Shown here: positions 11,173 through 20,855 of the stretch, piece after piece | Numbering within the stretch: the first letter of the stretch is position 1 | Layout of the letters: the number at the start of each line of letters is the position of its first letter | Assembly (NCBI GenBank): GCA_018873225.1 | Contig: JAEILZ010000010.1 | Coordinates: forward strand, 310,001-374,000 | DNA from: [Phialemoniopsis] sp. UDSM-2020 | Taxonomy: Eukaryota > Ascomycota > Sordariomycetes > Thyridiales > Thyridiaceae | Length of the DNA stretch: 64,000 nucleotides | Reading direction: 5' to 3' | Notes under the pieces: generated by a model | The model's database searches: none | What the model saw: the letters and a program-made list of their open reading frames with translations, nothing else | Told to the model about the DNA's origin: nothing | Position numbers and translations under genes: made by a program

Positions 11173-12657
11173 CTACTGCAAGCTCATATGGACAGCCTTT
11201 ACTTGCGTCATATCAAATAGCTCATACAAGCTGTGCTCCCTCCCCATCCCGGATTGCTTGTATCCACCAAAGGGGAGACCTAGGAAATGTGTGCTGCTCG
11301 TGTTCACCCAGACATAGCCTGCCTCCATCTTCTTGACGGTTTTTTGGGCTGTGGTCGTGTTGGTGGTGTAGATCGATCCGGTCAAGCCGTACTCGACCGA
11401 GTTGACTTCGCTCCACATTGTGGCTTCGTCAGACCACTTGAGGACACTCATGACAGGACCGAAGACTTCCTCTTGAGCGATACGCATGCTCTGTTGGACA
11501 TTTGAAAAGACCGTAGGGAGCATGAAGAAGCCGTTTGCCATTGCACCTTGCAGCTCTGGGACGTGGCCACCTGACACTAGCTTGGCGCCTTCACTGATGG
11601 CAATGTCGATGTACTTCTTCGCTCTGTTCACAGCCTTCTGGTCGACTAGAGCACCCATAGTCGTCTCGGACTTCAGGGGATTGCCTGGTGTGTGGTCCTG
11701 CTTGATCTTTTCAAGGACAAGGCCCAGAACCTCGTCGTGAATCGACTCATGCAGAAAGACTCGGGAGGTAGATGAGCAGGATTGCCCACACCAAGCCCAG
11801 TTCATGCCTTTAACTATGCCCTCGACCAGCTTTGGGATATCGGCGTCAGGATAACCGACAAGGGCATTCTTTCCTCCAAGCTCAAAGGTGGTCAACTTCA
11901 GGGTGTCGGCTGCGTCCCTAGCAATAGCCCGTCCAATAGGCACACTGCCCACCAGAGTGACCTTCTTCACCAAAGGATGCTTTGACAAGGTCTCTCCGCA
12001 CTCCTTGCTCCCGTTCAATACGTTGATAACGCCTCGCGGGAAGAGAGGGCCGATAAGCTCCATGAGTCGGAGCGCTGATAGAGGCGCCTGTTCGGCAGAT
12101 TTAATAATGACAGTGTTGCCCATGACCAAGGGTGTGGCAAGTTTGATGCCAACCATGAGCAACGGATGGTTGTAAGCAACAATGCGAGCCACGACTCCGA
12201 GCGGTTCCCGCAGCGAGTAGTGAAACATGTCGTCTGTAAGTCGGTTGGTCTCTCCCGTGACAGCTGGTGCCAAGCCCGCAAAGAGTTCGAAGCACATGGC
12301 ACAGTACTCGGCCTCCTGGCGCATGATGGAGATGGGGCTTCCAATGTTCCAGGCGTCGAGCATAGCAAGTTCCTCTGCGTGGTCGCGTACAACCTGAGCC
12401 GCCTTGCGAAGCAGGGTGCATCTTTCTAGGGTTGACACAGCACGCCATCCCTCAAATGCTTTATCTGCAGCTTCAACTGCGATCTCCGTATCCCTTTTGG
12501 TAGCAAACGCGACTTTGGCGATGGGCTCTCCGGTTATGGGGCTGATGATTTCTCTGTACTCGCCTCCGTCTTGTGGCTCGTGGAAGGCTCCGTCGTAGTA
12601 GAGTCCCAGGTTCTTGGGGAGGGCCTGACGAGCTTCAAACTCGCTTGATGCCGCCAT
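11173..12657 (-). CDS. NAD(P)+-dependent aldehyde dehydrogenase
   Basis: An intronless gene of 494 residues from the Met at 12657; the frame is open back to a Met at 12780, which would add 41 residues. It oxidises an aldehyde to a carboxylic acid through a cysteine thiohemiacetal. The catalytic residues are all present: Asn163 (VAYNHPL), Glu259 (FELGGKN) and Cys294 (CGQSCSS), and the coenzyme motif is LVGSVPIG near residues 236-242. The 12657 start matches the usual family length of about 490. The longer form would add a hydrophobic Leu-rich segment and is less likely, but could change location. No peroxisomal signal is seen at the C-terminus. It is divergent from the P450 at 13317, which suggests joint control and use on a product of the same pathway. 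Confidence 0.92.
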   Translation of the reverse strand: MAASSEFEARQALPKNLGLYYDGAFHEPQDGGEYREIISPITGEPIAKVAFATKRDTEIAVEAADKAFEGWRAVSTLERCTLLRKAAQVVRDHAEELAMLDAWNIGSPISIMRQEAEYCAMCFELFAGLAPAVTGETNRLTDDMFHYSLREPLGVVARIVAYNHPLLMVGIKLATPLVMGNTVIIKSAEQAPLSALRLMELIGPLFPRGVINVLNGSKECGETLSKHPLVKKVTLVGSVPIGRAIARDAADTLKLTTFELGGKNALVGYPDADIPKLVEGIVKGMNWAWCGQSCSSTSRVFLHESIHDEVLGLVLEKIKQDHTPGNPLKSETTMGALVDQKAVNRAKKYIDIAISEGAKLVSGGHVPELQGAMANGFFMLPTVFSNVQQSMRIAQEEVFGPVMSVLKWSDEATMWSEVNSVEYGLTGSIYTTNTTTAQKTVKKMEAGYVWVNTSSTHFLGLPFGGYKQSGMGREHSLYELFDMTQVKAVHMSLQ

Positions 12658-13316
12658 GGTGAGCTTTTTTAACAAGTTAGAGAGAAGAAGAAGCAGCAAA
12701 GTCTGTTCTGGAAACGGTGTGATGCTGAGACCGAGCTCTTGAGTTTGATGCCCTGAGCCGAACAAGAGCTGGTCGAGCATGACGATTTATATCGATTACA
12801 CTAAAGAAATCCAGTCAATCATATCCCTTGATTTTCCACTGCCACATCCGGGAGCTACCCCGCGGTTCCTGCGTCTTCTCCGTCCAGTCCGTTGAACGAC
12901 GGTAGCTGGTTGTCGGACAGGAGCGTCTTCTGATTGGTCAATTCAGTTAGAATTGCGAAATCGGCCCGAGCGGTGCAGGTCGAGAGATCGGAGCCGCTTC
13001 GAAACGACCAATGGGATGATCGCCATTTCGTTTCTCCAATTTAGTGTCGGGGCCCCGGATTTCGAGCAACACAGGGACTCTTTCTGGACGAATCAGGCAG
13101 CTTTTGGTTTTGTGGAGGGCATCGAATATGAGCTGGATTCCAAAGGACGTCATAGGACGAAGAGAACATAAAGAGGCAGAGAGTTGTCCGATTCATCCGA
13201 ATGGAAAGTTCTAGAGGTCTGAATTAGGAGCAATCAAGGACAGGTATCGCAGTAATTCTACGGTCCTTGCCATATCGTTACATCTTTGGTTGGTAACCCA
13301 TCATAGATATTTCGCG
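12658..13316. promoter_or_regulatory. Divergent promoter: aldehyde dehydrogenase / P450
   Basis: A 659-base region between two genes transcribed away from each other. It holds CCAAT boxes in both orientations (ATTGG near 12933, CCAAT near 13009), a GGGGCCCC palindrome near 13050, and GAGACCGAG at 12727-12735, a nonamer repeated in two other head-to-head promoters of the window. Which, if any, is used is not known. Confidence 0.5.
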
Positions 13317-15060
13317 ATGGACTCAATTTCGCTGGAGACTGGCAAAATCGACTGGCCTTGGGTCTTCACGTTCATCGTCTGCCCAGGCTTAGTCTTGCTA
13401 TCTCTGGTAAGTCACGCACTCAGACCGCGAGCCTCTTGATGTTTAAAGTCAACTCTGACACGACACAGTATAGGTATTTTACCGATCCTCTGCGATCTGT
13501 CCCAGGGCCCTTCCTAGCCAGGCTCACCGGAGCCTGGGTGATACTTCTCGATTTCTCCGGCAAGAGAGCCGGAACCGTTCATCGCCTACACGAAAAGTAC
13601 GGGCCGGTAGTGCGCATTGGCCCCAACCAGCTCAGCTTCGCATCACCCGAGGCCCTCAAGGAGATATACGGCGCCAATTCGAAGTACGCAAAGGCACCTA
13701 TATATGACACGCTAGGTTTCAAGAGTACTTTCACGACGCGCAATCGAGATGAGTACCGAGACATGAAGAAGCGCATCGTCGGCAGCTTCAGCCCGGCCGC
13801 GGTAGCCGACATTGAGCCCACTGTCCACCGTCATGTGGGAAACCTCATCAGATGCTTTGATAAGCGGGTTGACACCCCTCTCGATGTTCTTCCTTGGTTC
13901 CGCATGCTAGCTCTAAGTGTGGTTGGTAGGTGATTCCCCGTCTATTCTTCGCAGCAAGAGTGCATGGGCTAATCACCTGCTTCCTCTTACAGGAGAAGCT
14001 TTCGCCGCCGAGAGCTTCAGTGGATTAGAGCTTGAGCAGTCTCCTGAGCTTCTCAACCATGTTGACGAGGTCTTCCCAGTACTTTGGGTGTGGTGGATGT
14101 TTCCTGTCACTTGCAAGATACTGGACTACATGCCCGTCAAGCCAATCAAGAATTTTCTACATGCGGCAGAGGAGTTCAAGAAGGCAGGTCAAGAGCTATC
14201 CCACATTACAACACCTAAGCTAACAATCCATAGTATTGCGCAGTAGCGTACAAGAACTATCTGAGTCACCACGATCCGTCCGAGAGGAAAGATCTCGTGG
14301 CGAGGATGGTGAACGAACGAAAGACCCTGCTGGAGAAGTCTCAAAAGCTCCCACGCCATGTCACAGACACTGGCATCATCGAGGAGCTCACGAATCTTAT
14401 CTTCGCCGGCACCGACACTACTGGCAACACATTAACCTACCTCTTTTGGGAGTTGGCCCACCATCCTGAGTGGCTTTTACGCCTACGCGAGGAGCTGAAC
14501 GAGGCTCTAGACGGTCAGACTGATTACGATTATAGCGCAATCTCGGAGCTTCCCGTTCTCGAGGCCATCGTACAGGAGACCATGAGGTTCCGGCCGGCGG
14601 CACCATCAGGTCTGCAACGAGTGACCCCTGAGACAGGCGCTGTTATCGATGGGGTGTCTGTGCCCGGCGAGGTGAGCAATCATGAGTACTAAACTGAACT
14701 CTCGTTTAATCTAACCCGGGTCGTCAGATTGTCATCTCGTGTCAAGCCCTTACGACACAGCGCGAGCCCAGTGTCTTTTCCGATCCTGATCGATTCAATC
14801 CGCAGCAATGGATCGACGGAGCGAAGAATGGGAACCTGGAGCGAATGCGGGAGCAAATGGTTGTCTTTGGGAAGGGAGCAAGAGCCTGCCTAGGAAGAAG
14901 ACTGGCCATTATGGAGATCAAGTGCGCAACGGCTGCCGTGGCGAGGAGGTACAACGTGGAGATTGGGAGCGATGAGACCGATGACGATATGGAAATGAGG
15001 GATTTCCAAGTCCTTATTCCAAAGGGGCGGAAGTGCGTACTGAGGCTGTCCAGGGTCTAA
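13317..15060 (+). CDS. Cytochrome P450 monooxygenase (pisatin-demethylase-like group)
   Basis: A microsomal P450 of 500 residues. Exons are 13317-13406, 13469-13925, 13993-14187, 14244-14671 and 14728-15060, all phase-consistent. A membrane anchor (WVFTFIVCPGLVLLSL) is encoded by exon 1, followed by the Pro-rich hinge SVPGPFLARL. Motifs are YGPVVRIGPNQLSF, the I-helix FAGTDTTGNTL with the full acid-Thr pair, K-helix ETMR, FRPAAPSG, DRFNPQQW, and haem loop FGKGARACLGRR with Cys near residue 444. The sequence resembles the fungal group that includes pisatin demethylase and many secondary-metabolism oxidases, so hydroxylation or demethylation of a hydrophobic compound is expected. The substrate cannot be read from sequence. 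It is head-to-head with the aldehyde dehydrogenase. Confidence 0.9.
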
Positions 15061-15869
15061 TGAAATATCTTGCACATGTAGTTTCTCTGAAAAGGCACCA
15101 CACAGACTCGTTACCATTGTAGCTGTTGACTGCTGGACCCCAGTTCTGTCCCCTTGATCGCTGAAAGTTGAGCCTTTAGTGCTTAAGAAGCACCTGTCAG
15201 GATTCTAGTGAATGAGCAGTTGAGACCTTTCACTGGCAAGTTGGTCACTGGAAGATACAAGAAATTTCGGTCTTGTGAAGCATCTAGGTGTTGTCAACAA
15301 TGAGGCGTGCGCTGTGTGATGGGTTTGGGACTTTTCGTAGCTGTCTGTACCAGTGACGAATTGCAGAATGCATGCCAAGGTTCAGCGGTTTCAGGGGACT
15401 AATACAGGTCACGGATTGCGAATGCTCAGTGAGATTCCACTTTTAGTGGCCTCAATGCTGTCATAAACGCCAGCACTAAATTCTTCGGCCTCCGCGGCGG
15501 CCCGCACACCGCGGCGACCCGGAGAGCAAGGCCGAAAACAGCAAATCGTGCGAGCACCGCTCAAAATGGATAATCGCGCGAGCAATACAAGGCCTGCTTT
15601 CTAAAGTCCGGGCTCCCAAATCACGGATTCAACAAAGTGAAAGCCTCCTGTATTGTGAACAACGACACTACGTGGTAAAAGAAGCCTCGCTGGGGCCGGT
15701 CAAGTGTAGTATAAGAAGGGAGGGAGGAAGACCAGATTGAAAACGTATTAGAGATCCATGTGAAACCCCTGCATTATCATTGATCAGCGACAAAGTCTCG
15801 ATTCGTATACAGCCTACGCATCAGCCTTGCCTTCATTCTCTGGCCAGCCTCATCAGCCACTCAGCCATC
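15061..15869. promoter_or_regulatory. Promoter region of SDR 1, with a GC-rich composite repeat
   Basis: The 809-base region upstream of the dehydrogenase at 15870. It contains ATTTCGGTCTT at 15264-15274, identical to one arm of the palindrome at 28935-28955. It also holds a GC-rich element at 15484-15536: CCGCGGCGGCCCG (15492-15504) and CCGCGGCGACCCG (15509-15521) are direct repeats differing at one base, 17 bases apart, and are bracketed by TTCGGCC and GGCCGAA. Such CCG/CGG triplets are typical zinc-cluster targets. Confidence 0.5.
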
Positions 15870-16871
15870 ATGCCTGGCGACGGACCAAGTGCCATCTTAA
15901 GCTTCATTCGTGACCAGCTATTCGGAAAGCTTCCCGTGCCTACGAGCTCATTCGCTGGCCAGACAGTCATTATCACGGGTTCGAACACAGGTCTAGGGTA
16001 CGAGGCTGCCAAGCACATTGTCCGCCTGGGTGCAGCAAAACTCATCATTGCGGTCCGTACGGTCTCCAAAGGCGAAACAGCCAAGCTGGCCATAGAACAG
16101 GTGCTCAGCAGTCCGAATACTGTGATCGAAGTATGGCCACTTGACCTCGAATCCTATGCCAGCGTCCGTGCTTTCTGTGCCCGCGTGGTGACGGACCTGG
16201 ACCGCCTGGACGTTCTCTTACTCAACGCTGCAGTTGGGTCGTTCAGCTGGGCTACAGTCGAGGACAACGAACGGATGCTGACAGTCAACGTTGTTTCAAC
16301 GTTTCTGCTGGCCTTTTCTTTACTGCCCAAACTGCGAGAGTCAGCAACCAAGTACAAATCGCAGGGACATCTGGCATTCGTCACCAGCGACTCACACTAC
16401 CTCGTCGACTTCAACGAACGGAAGGCACCAGAGGGCAAGATACTCGAGTTCATGAACGATCACTCCAAAGCCGATATACAAGCCCGATATCCTACGACAA
16501 AACTCATCGGCGTCTTCCTTGTGCGCGAAATGGTGCGCCGATTGGGAGAGAATTTCCCAGTCACAATCACGCTAGTGAATCCTGGCTTGTGCTCAACGTC
16601 ACTAGATCGCGACATCGATGGCGGATTGGCTTTGACGGTTATGAAGACACTCCTAGCGAGGACAGCTGAACAAGGGTCTAGGACCCTAGTCCATGGGGCA
16701 AGTGTTGGAAAAGAAGCGCACGGAGAGTACCTGAATCGTTGTAGGGTCTGGAAGCCGGCAAAGATTCTTGTTGCAGAAGACAGCCCAGAAACTCAAAGGA
16801 GGCTGTGGGAAGAGGTTACGGCTAAATTGGAGAGGATCGCTCCTGGATTGGTGACTGGGGCTGGGTTTTGA
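15870..16871 (+). CDS. Short-chain dehydrogenase/reductase 1 (retinol dehydrogenase-like)
   Basis: An intronless NAD(P)-dependent oxidoreductase of 333 residues from the ATG at 15870; the frame is open upstream but without an ATG. It has the Rossmann motif ITGSNTGLG (about residues 35-43), LDLES, LLNAAVGS in place of NNAG, and the catalytic pair Tyr207/Lys211 in YPTTK. A VNPGLCST segment follows. Length and layout match the retinol dehydrogenase / WW-domain oxidoreductase type that interconverts hydrophobic alcohols and ketones. There is no signal peptide. It sits tail-to-tail with the BVMO that ends at 17067, 195 bases away, so a role in making or removing the ketone used by a BVMO is an inference from position. 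Confidence 0.9.
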   Translation: MPGDGPSAILSFIRDQLFGKLPVPTSSFAGQTVIITGSNTGLGYEAAKHIVRLGAAKLIIAVRTVSKGETAKLAIEQVLSSPNTVIEVWPLDLESYASVRAFCARVVTDLDRLDVLLLNAAVGSFSWATVEDNERMLTVNVVSTFLLAFSLLPKLRESATKYKSQGHLAFVTSDSHYLVDFNERKAPEGKILEFMNDHSKADIQARYPTTKLIGVFLVREMVRRLGENFPVTITLVNPGLCSTSLDRDIDGGLALTVMKTLLARTAEQGSRTLVHGASVGKEAHGEYLNRCRVWKPAKILVAEDSPETQRRLWEEVTAKLERIAPGLVTGAGF

Positions 16872-17066
16872 TCGTTGTCTAGAATGGTTAGGCGTTGTAT
16901 TCCTTTGAGAAGGCAGTCCAGAATGACAATCGTACAGAATGTAATACCAGACGGGCAAGATACCGAAGAATACTAGGAGGCATTCGCTTCTTGAGCAGTG
17001 CTATGCTTCAAAACTTGTCTTCGTTATTCAGTCTAATATCTATCTTGATATCAAAGTTTAGGCAAC

Positions 17067-19146
17067 TCAGCACCATGCTTTCCAGTCCAAATCGTCTCCA
17101 TCCGCCTCTTCAACCTCATGCTTCATTGTGCCACTCTTTGTCAGTACCTGACGAACCTTGCCTTTACTCAGGTATGGCGAATCATCCTGGTCTCGAATGT
17201 AATATGCCCAGTCACAAGTGTCATCACACTCAGTCTGGCTGAAGCCGTTTCCGAGCCAGTCAAAGCGGTTGCCGGTATAACGGACATCCCAGTCATCCGA
17301 ACGCAAGTACTGCATTGCCTCAAAGTAATGCAGAGAGCTGCCAGGCCATAACGCCGAAACACGCCCATCGACAGTATGCGACTTGTACCAGCTACGGCAG
17401 CCACTCTTCCAGATTGTATCACGCATGAAGAGATCAGTTCGTGCCGCGAAATCCTCGATGGCATCGATCTTGGGGACGAACGAATGTATGTTCTCTGTTT
17501 GCCAGCGATCGCACCAGCGAAGCATGTAGTCTGCCTGGGCCTCTGTAGGAAGGATTAGCAAACTCTGATTCCTTACACTGGTAATGAAGCTGAAAACGTA
17601 CCAATTGCGCCCACAAGGGGACCGCTTCCAATCGGACAGTTCGGACCTAGGAAGTGTAGGTAGTTGGGTTGCGATGGCGCCGCAACACCGAGATAGGAGT
17701 GAGCTTCCTTGCCCCAGAGATCCTGAAGATTCTGCCCATCAAGTCCAATGATGGGAAAGCGTGGTCGGAAAGAAACGTCAAAGCCCGTAGCGCAGATGAG
17801 CACATCAAGAGCATGCTCTTTGTCTCCCACCACACAACCGTCGGCAGTTATCTTATCGATATTCCCAAACGCGACTTCAACATTCTCAGCCTGCAGGCTT
17901 TCCAGGTAGTCAATCCCCGGTGTCATACGCCGGCAACCAAAATCCCATTTGGGAATTAGTTTTTCCTGCAGATCGGGACGGAGGAGTTTCGAACGCATCT
18001 GCATCGCAACCCTGCGCTTGGTCGTCTCTTGAAGTTTGCTACCATTGAGAAACATGCTGTAAATGTTGTTGACGTTACTTTCGGTCTGTTTCCTCCAGTC
18101 TAACAGGAGACCTGGCTTGGTTGCAAACTCTTCTTGTTCTTCTTTGGAATAAGAATGCTGTTCGAACCCTTTGAGCGGTGTCACCCAAGTGGGTGTCCTG
18201 AGGAAGGTAACGACGGATTTGGCTTGCGGTTGGATAGCAGGAAGTATCTGAATCCCTGAAGATCTAGTAGGTATTAGTTGAGGCCTATTGAGATTGTTCA
18301 CAACACGAGAAAAAAAAAAAAAAAAAAACTCACCCGTTTCCGATGAGGCCCACTCGCTTCCCCGTCAGGTCAGCAGACTCATCATAATTGGCGCTGTGCA
18401 GAAGGGTTCCTTTGAAATCCTTGAGGCCTGCAATATCCGGCCACTTCCAGTTGTTGAGAATGCCACTGGCGTTGATGAAGAGATCGCAGAACTCGGTAGT
18501 CACTTGCCCCGTGGTGGTGTCCCGGACGTTGACCTCCCACTGAGCCTGGCTATCATGCCAACGGGCGTGGCATACCTCTCTGTTGACTGTGATGTACTTA
18601 TTCAAGTCATGTTTGTCTGCAAACCACTTGAAGTATTGTTGGATTTCGGCGCTACCAGCATAGACAGCAGACCAATCGTGCTTCGGTTCCCACGAGTAAA
18701 CGTAGTTGTGGGCTGGGACATCACAAGCGCAGCTAGATACACATTAGCCCATGTCCGTCGTCCTCTCTATCAGCAGAACTCTAGACTTACCCGGGATATC
18801 TGTTCTCATACCAGGTCCCCGATATTTCTGGGTTCTTTTCATAAAGTCTCAGAGTGAAGTTTTGAAATGATCGCTGAAGCTTGTATGCGAAGCATAGCGA
18901 GGAGGCTCCGGCTCCTACTACCGTGATTGTCATGTGTCGTTCAGTATGGATCGGACCGCCAAGCTCCTCATTTCGGTAGTAGCCCTTCTCGCCATTTCGC
19001 TTTCGCGGTGCAGATGCATTCTCGACCCAAGTGGTGGTGGCGGCCTCCTTGGCGGGGCTAGGTACCGGAATCTCTTTGATGCTCACTGGATTATGCATGC
19101 CTTTGGCCGGGCAGACATCATCTTGGTGAATGGCGAGGGCAGTCAT
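17067..19146 (-). CDS. Baeyer-Villiger-type flavin monooxygenase 1
   Basis: An FAD- and NADPH-dependent monooxygenase of 630 residues that would convert a ketone to an ester or lactone. Exons are 19146-18791, 18732-18334, 18263-17602 and 17542-17067. About 70 residues precede the first Rossmann motif VVGAGASS (near residues 76-83), where the third Gly of GxGxxG is Ser. Then come ISGTWYENRYPGCACDVPAHNY, the BVMO fingerprint FKGTLLHSANYD near residues 225-236, and a second Rossmann motif GLIGNGSSG. CATGFDVSFRPRFP marks the C-terminal FAD region. The usual Trp of FxGxxxHxxxW is Tyr here. Intron 2 carries a run of 19 A on the + strand (18310-18328). It is head-to-head with SDR 2 and is one of two related BVMOs in 9 kb. 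Confidence 0.92.
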
Positions 19147-19736
19147 GTTCTTGCCAGGCTATGAGGTTGACGACAGAAATTCAATCAGCGACTAAAACAC
19201 GCTCGTACTTCGCGATGTTCTACTGTGCAAGTACACGCAGTTTCTATTGGCAAGAAGATGATCAGAGAATATACTTTGTATTGAGTCTATGCTGAAGCGA
19301 TATCTTTATCCCTGTACTTGGCATGTGAAGCACCCGCAAGGCAAGAGAACTGTGATGATCACGGAGATAGACACCGCGATGCTAAAAGGTCGATGTCCAG
19401 CTTGTTCGTAAAGTGGAGGCGTTCCAAGTGAGCTTGAGGGGAAATACATAACCGAAGTTTGGCGAATCATTAGACAGGCGCCACAAACTTGGCGTCTCCT
19501 TTGTCGTGTCGGTGATATTGTCCGTGAGCTAAAATGGACGAACGCCCAAAGCGACGATTGAAACCCCACCAGAGATCTACAAACTACCAACCCGGGCTTT
19601 ACACCCGAAGCCACGGGCTCATCATGAGTAGATTACATAATAATGTATTGCAGACGCATTCCGGGAGGCAAGGGTGTGAGGATGGTCCAGATGCACCGGC
19701 CAGATTACTAGCATCCCCCGTCTTGGTCTTGTCAGA
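19147..19736. promoter_or_regulatory. Divergent promoter: BVMO 1 / SDR 2
   Basis: A 590-base region between two genes transcribed apart. I do not find the GAGACCGAG nonamer here, and no strong palindrome is seen. Confidence 0.4.
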
Positions 19737-20590
19737 ATGAGAGTTGCCATTATCACCGGGGGCGCCTCCGTTGGTGGGATGGGTTTTGCGGTTGCCAAAC
19801 GTTTGGCAGAAGATGGTTGGCACACAATCATTGTAGATCTCAACGATGATGAAGGCGCCAAAGCGGCGAAAAGACTTGGAGATAATGCCTCTTTCATGAA
19901 GGCAAGTGTCACAAACTATTCTGAGCAAGCAGCAGTCTTCGAGCACACCTTCAACACACACGGCCAGATCAACTTCGTGTTCGCCAACGCAGGAATCGCC
20001 GGAGGAGCAGGCTTCTATGCGAGTGCCAAGGCCTGGCCTCCGGAGCCGCCATCGATGCTCGTTCAGGACGTCAACCTTACGGGTGTCGTCTATTCAAGCC
20101 ATCTGGCAATGCACTACATGCGCCGCAATCCAAGTCCTGGAGGTGTCATTGTCATAACAGCGTCTGGTCAGTGTTGTGCAAGTAGTCTAGAAAATGCGTG
20201 ACAACTACTGACGGAAGGGTTCTATCAGCTGCTTCGATCTATTCATCCCCCGACCTTCCACTATACGCGGCAGCCAAGCATGGCGTCCTTGGCTTGATGC
20301 GCTCCATGAGTGAACGACTTCGAAACGAAGACATCCGGGTCAATTGTACTCTGCCCGGGGCCATACGTACCGCGCTCCATTCCGCCGATACATGGTCTCA
20401 GTTTGACCAGGAGAACTTCACACCAATCGAAGAAGTTGTTAATACAGTGGTAGATCTCATCGAAGATCCTCAAGCGACTGGCAGGGCAATGGAGATCAGT
20501 GCTGGCGAGGTGTTTGATAGGAAGCAACCCGAGTTTTGCAACGAGACCATGGCAAGAATCATGTGCGGGATTTCATATGAATCTAAATAG
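19737..20590 (+). CDS. Short-chain dehydrogenase 2 (15-hydroxyprostaglandin dehydrogenase-like)
   Basis: A classical SDR of 263 residues. Exons are 19737-20166 and 20229-20590, joined across a 62-base intron with branch-like CTACTGAC, giving TASAASIYSS in frame. The NAD-binding motif is TGGASVGGMG (residues 7-16), followed by DLND, which favours NAD over NADP. FANAGIAG is the NAG motif, and Tyr156/Lys160 in YAAAK are catalytic. CTLPGAIRTALH follows the active site. The pattern resembles fungal SDRs annotated as 15-hydroxyprostaglandin dehydrogenases, which oxidise secondary alcohols to ketones. Head-to-head with BVMO 1 and tail-to-tail with the MFS exporter, it is a natural candidate for supplying ketone to a BVMO. 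That role is inferred from context. Confidence 0.9.
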
Positions 20591-20855
20591 TTGTAACCCA
20601 TAATCAGATTAAGCTCGCAGACAAACAAAATTTGAGACATGTGCCTGTGAATGCATAGAATAACTTGCGTGTCCTTGGTTGAGACGCAAGGAATCCAATG
20701 CTCATTGGCTTCAACAAGTTGCCCCTGGATGCTGGGAGTGTTGAAAGCACAGTATATTCGACGCTTGAAGTATTTATCACTAGCGAACACGCAATTACAT
20801 TGACAGTGGACGTATACCTGATGCTATTCAAAAGAGTGTTAAACCTGATCCCATC

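Noticed and set aside
12658..12780. Aldehyde dehydrogenase start at 12780
   Set aside because: It adds 41 residues not typical of the family; kept only as an alternative because an ATG exists.
15780..15869. Upstream extension of SDR 1 by 30 residues
   Set aside because: The extension has no ATG; the ATG at 15870 gives normal family length.
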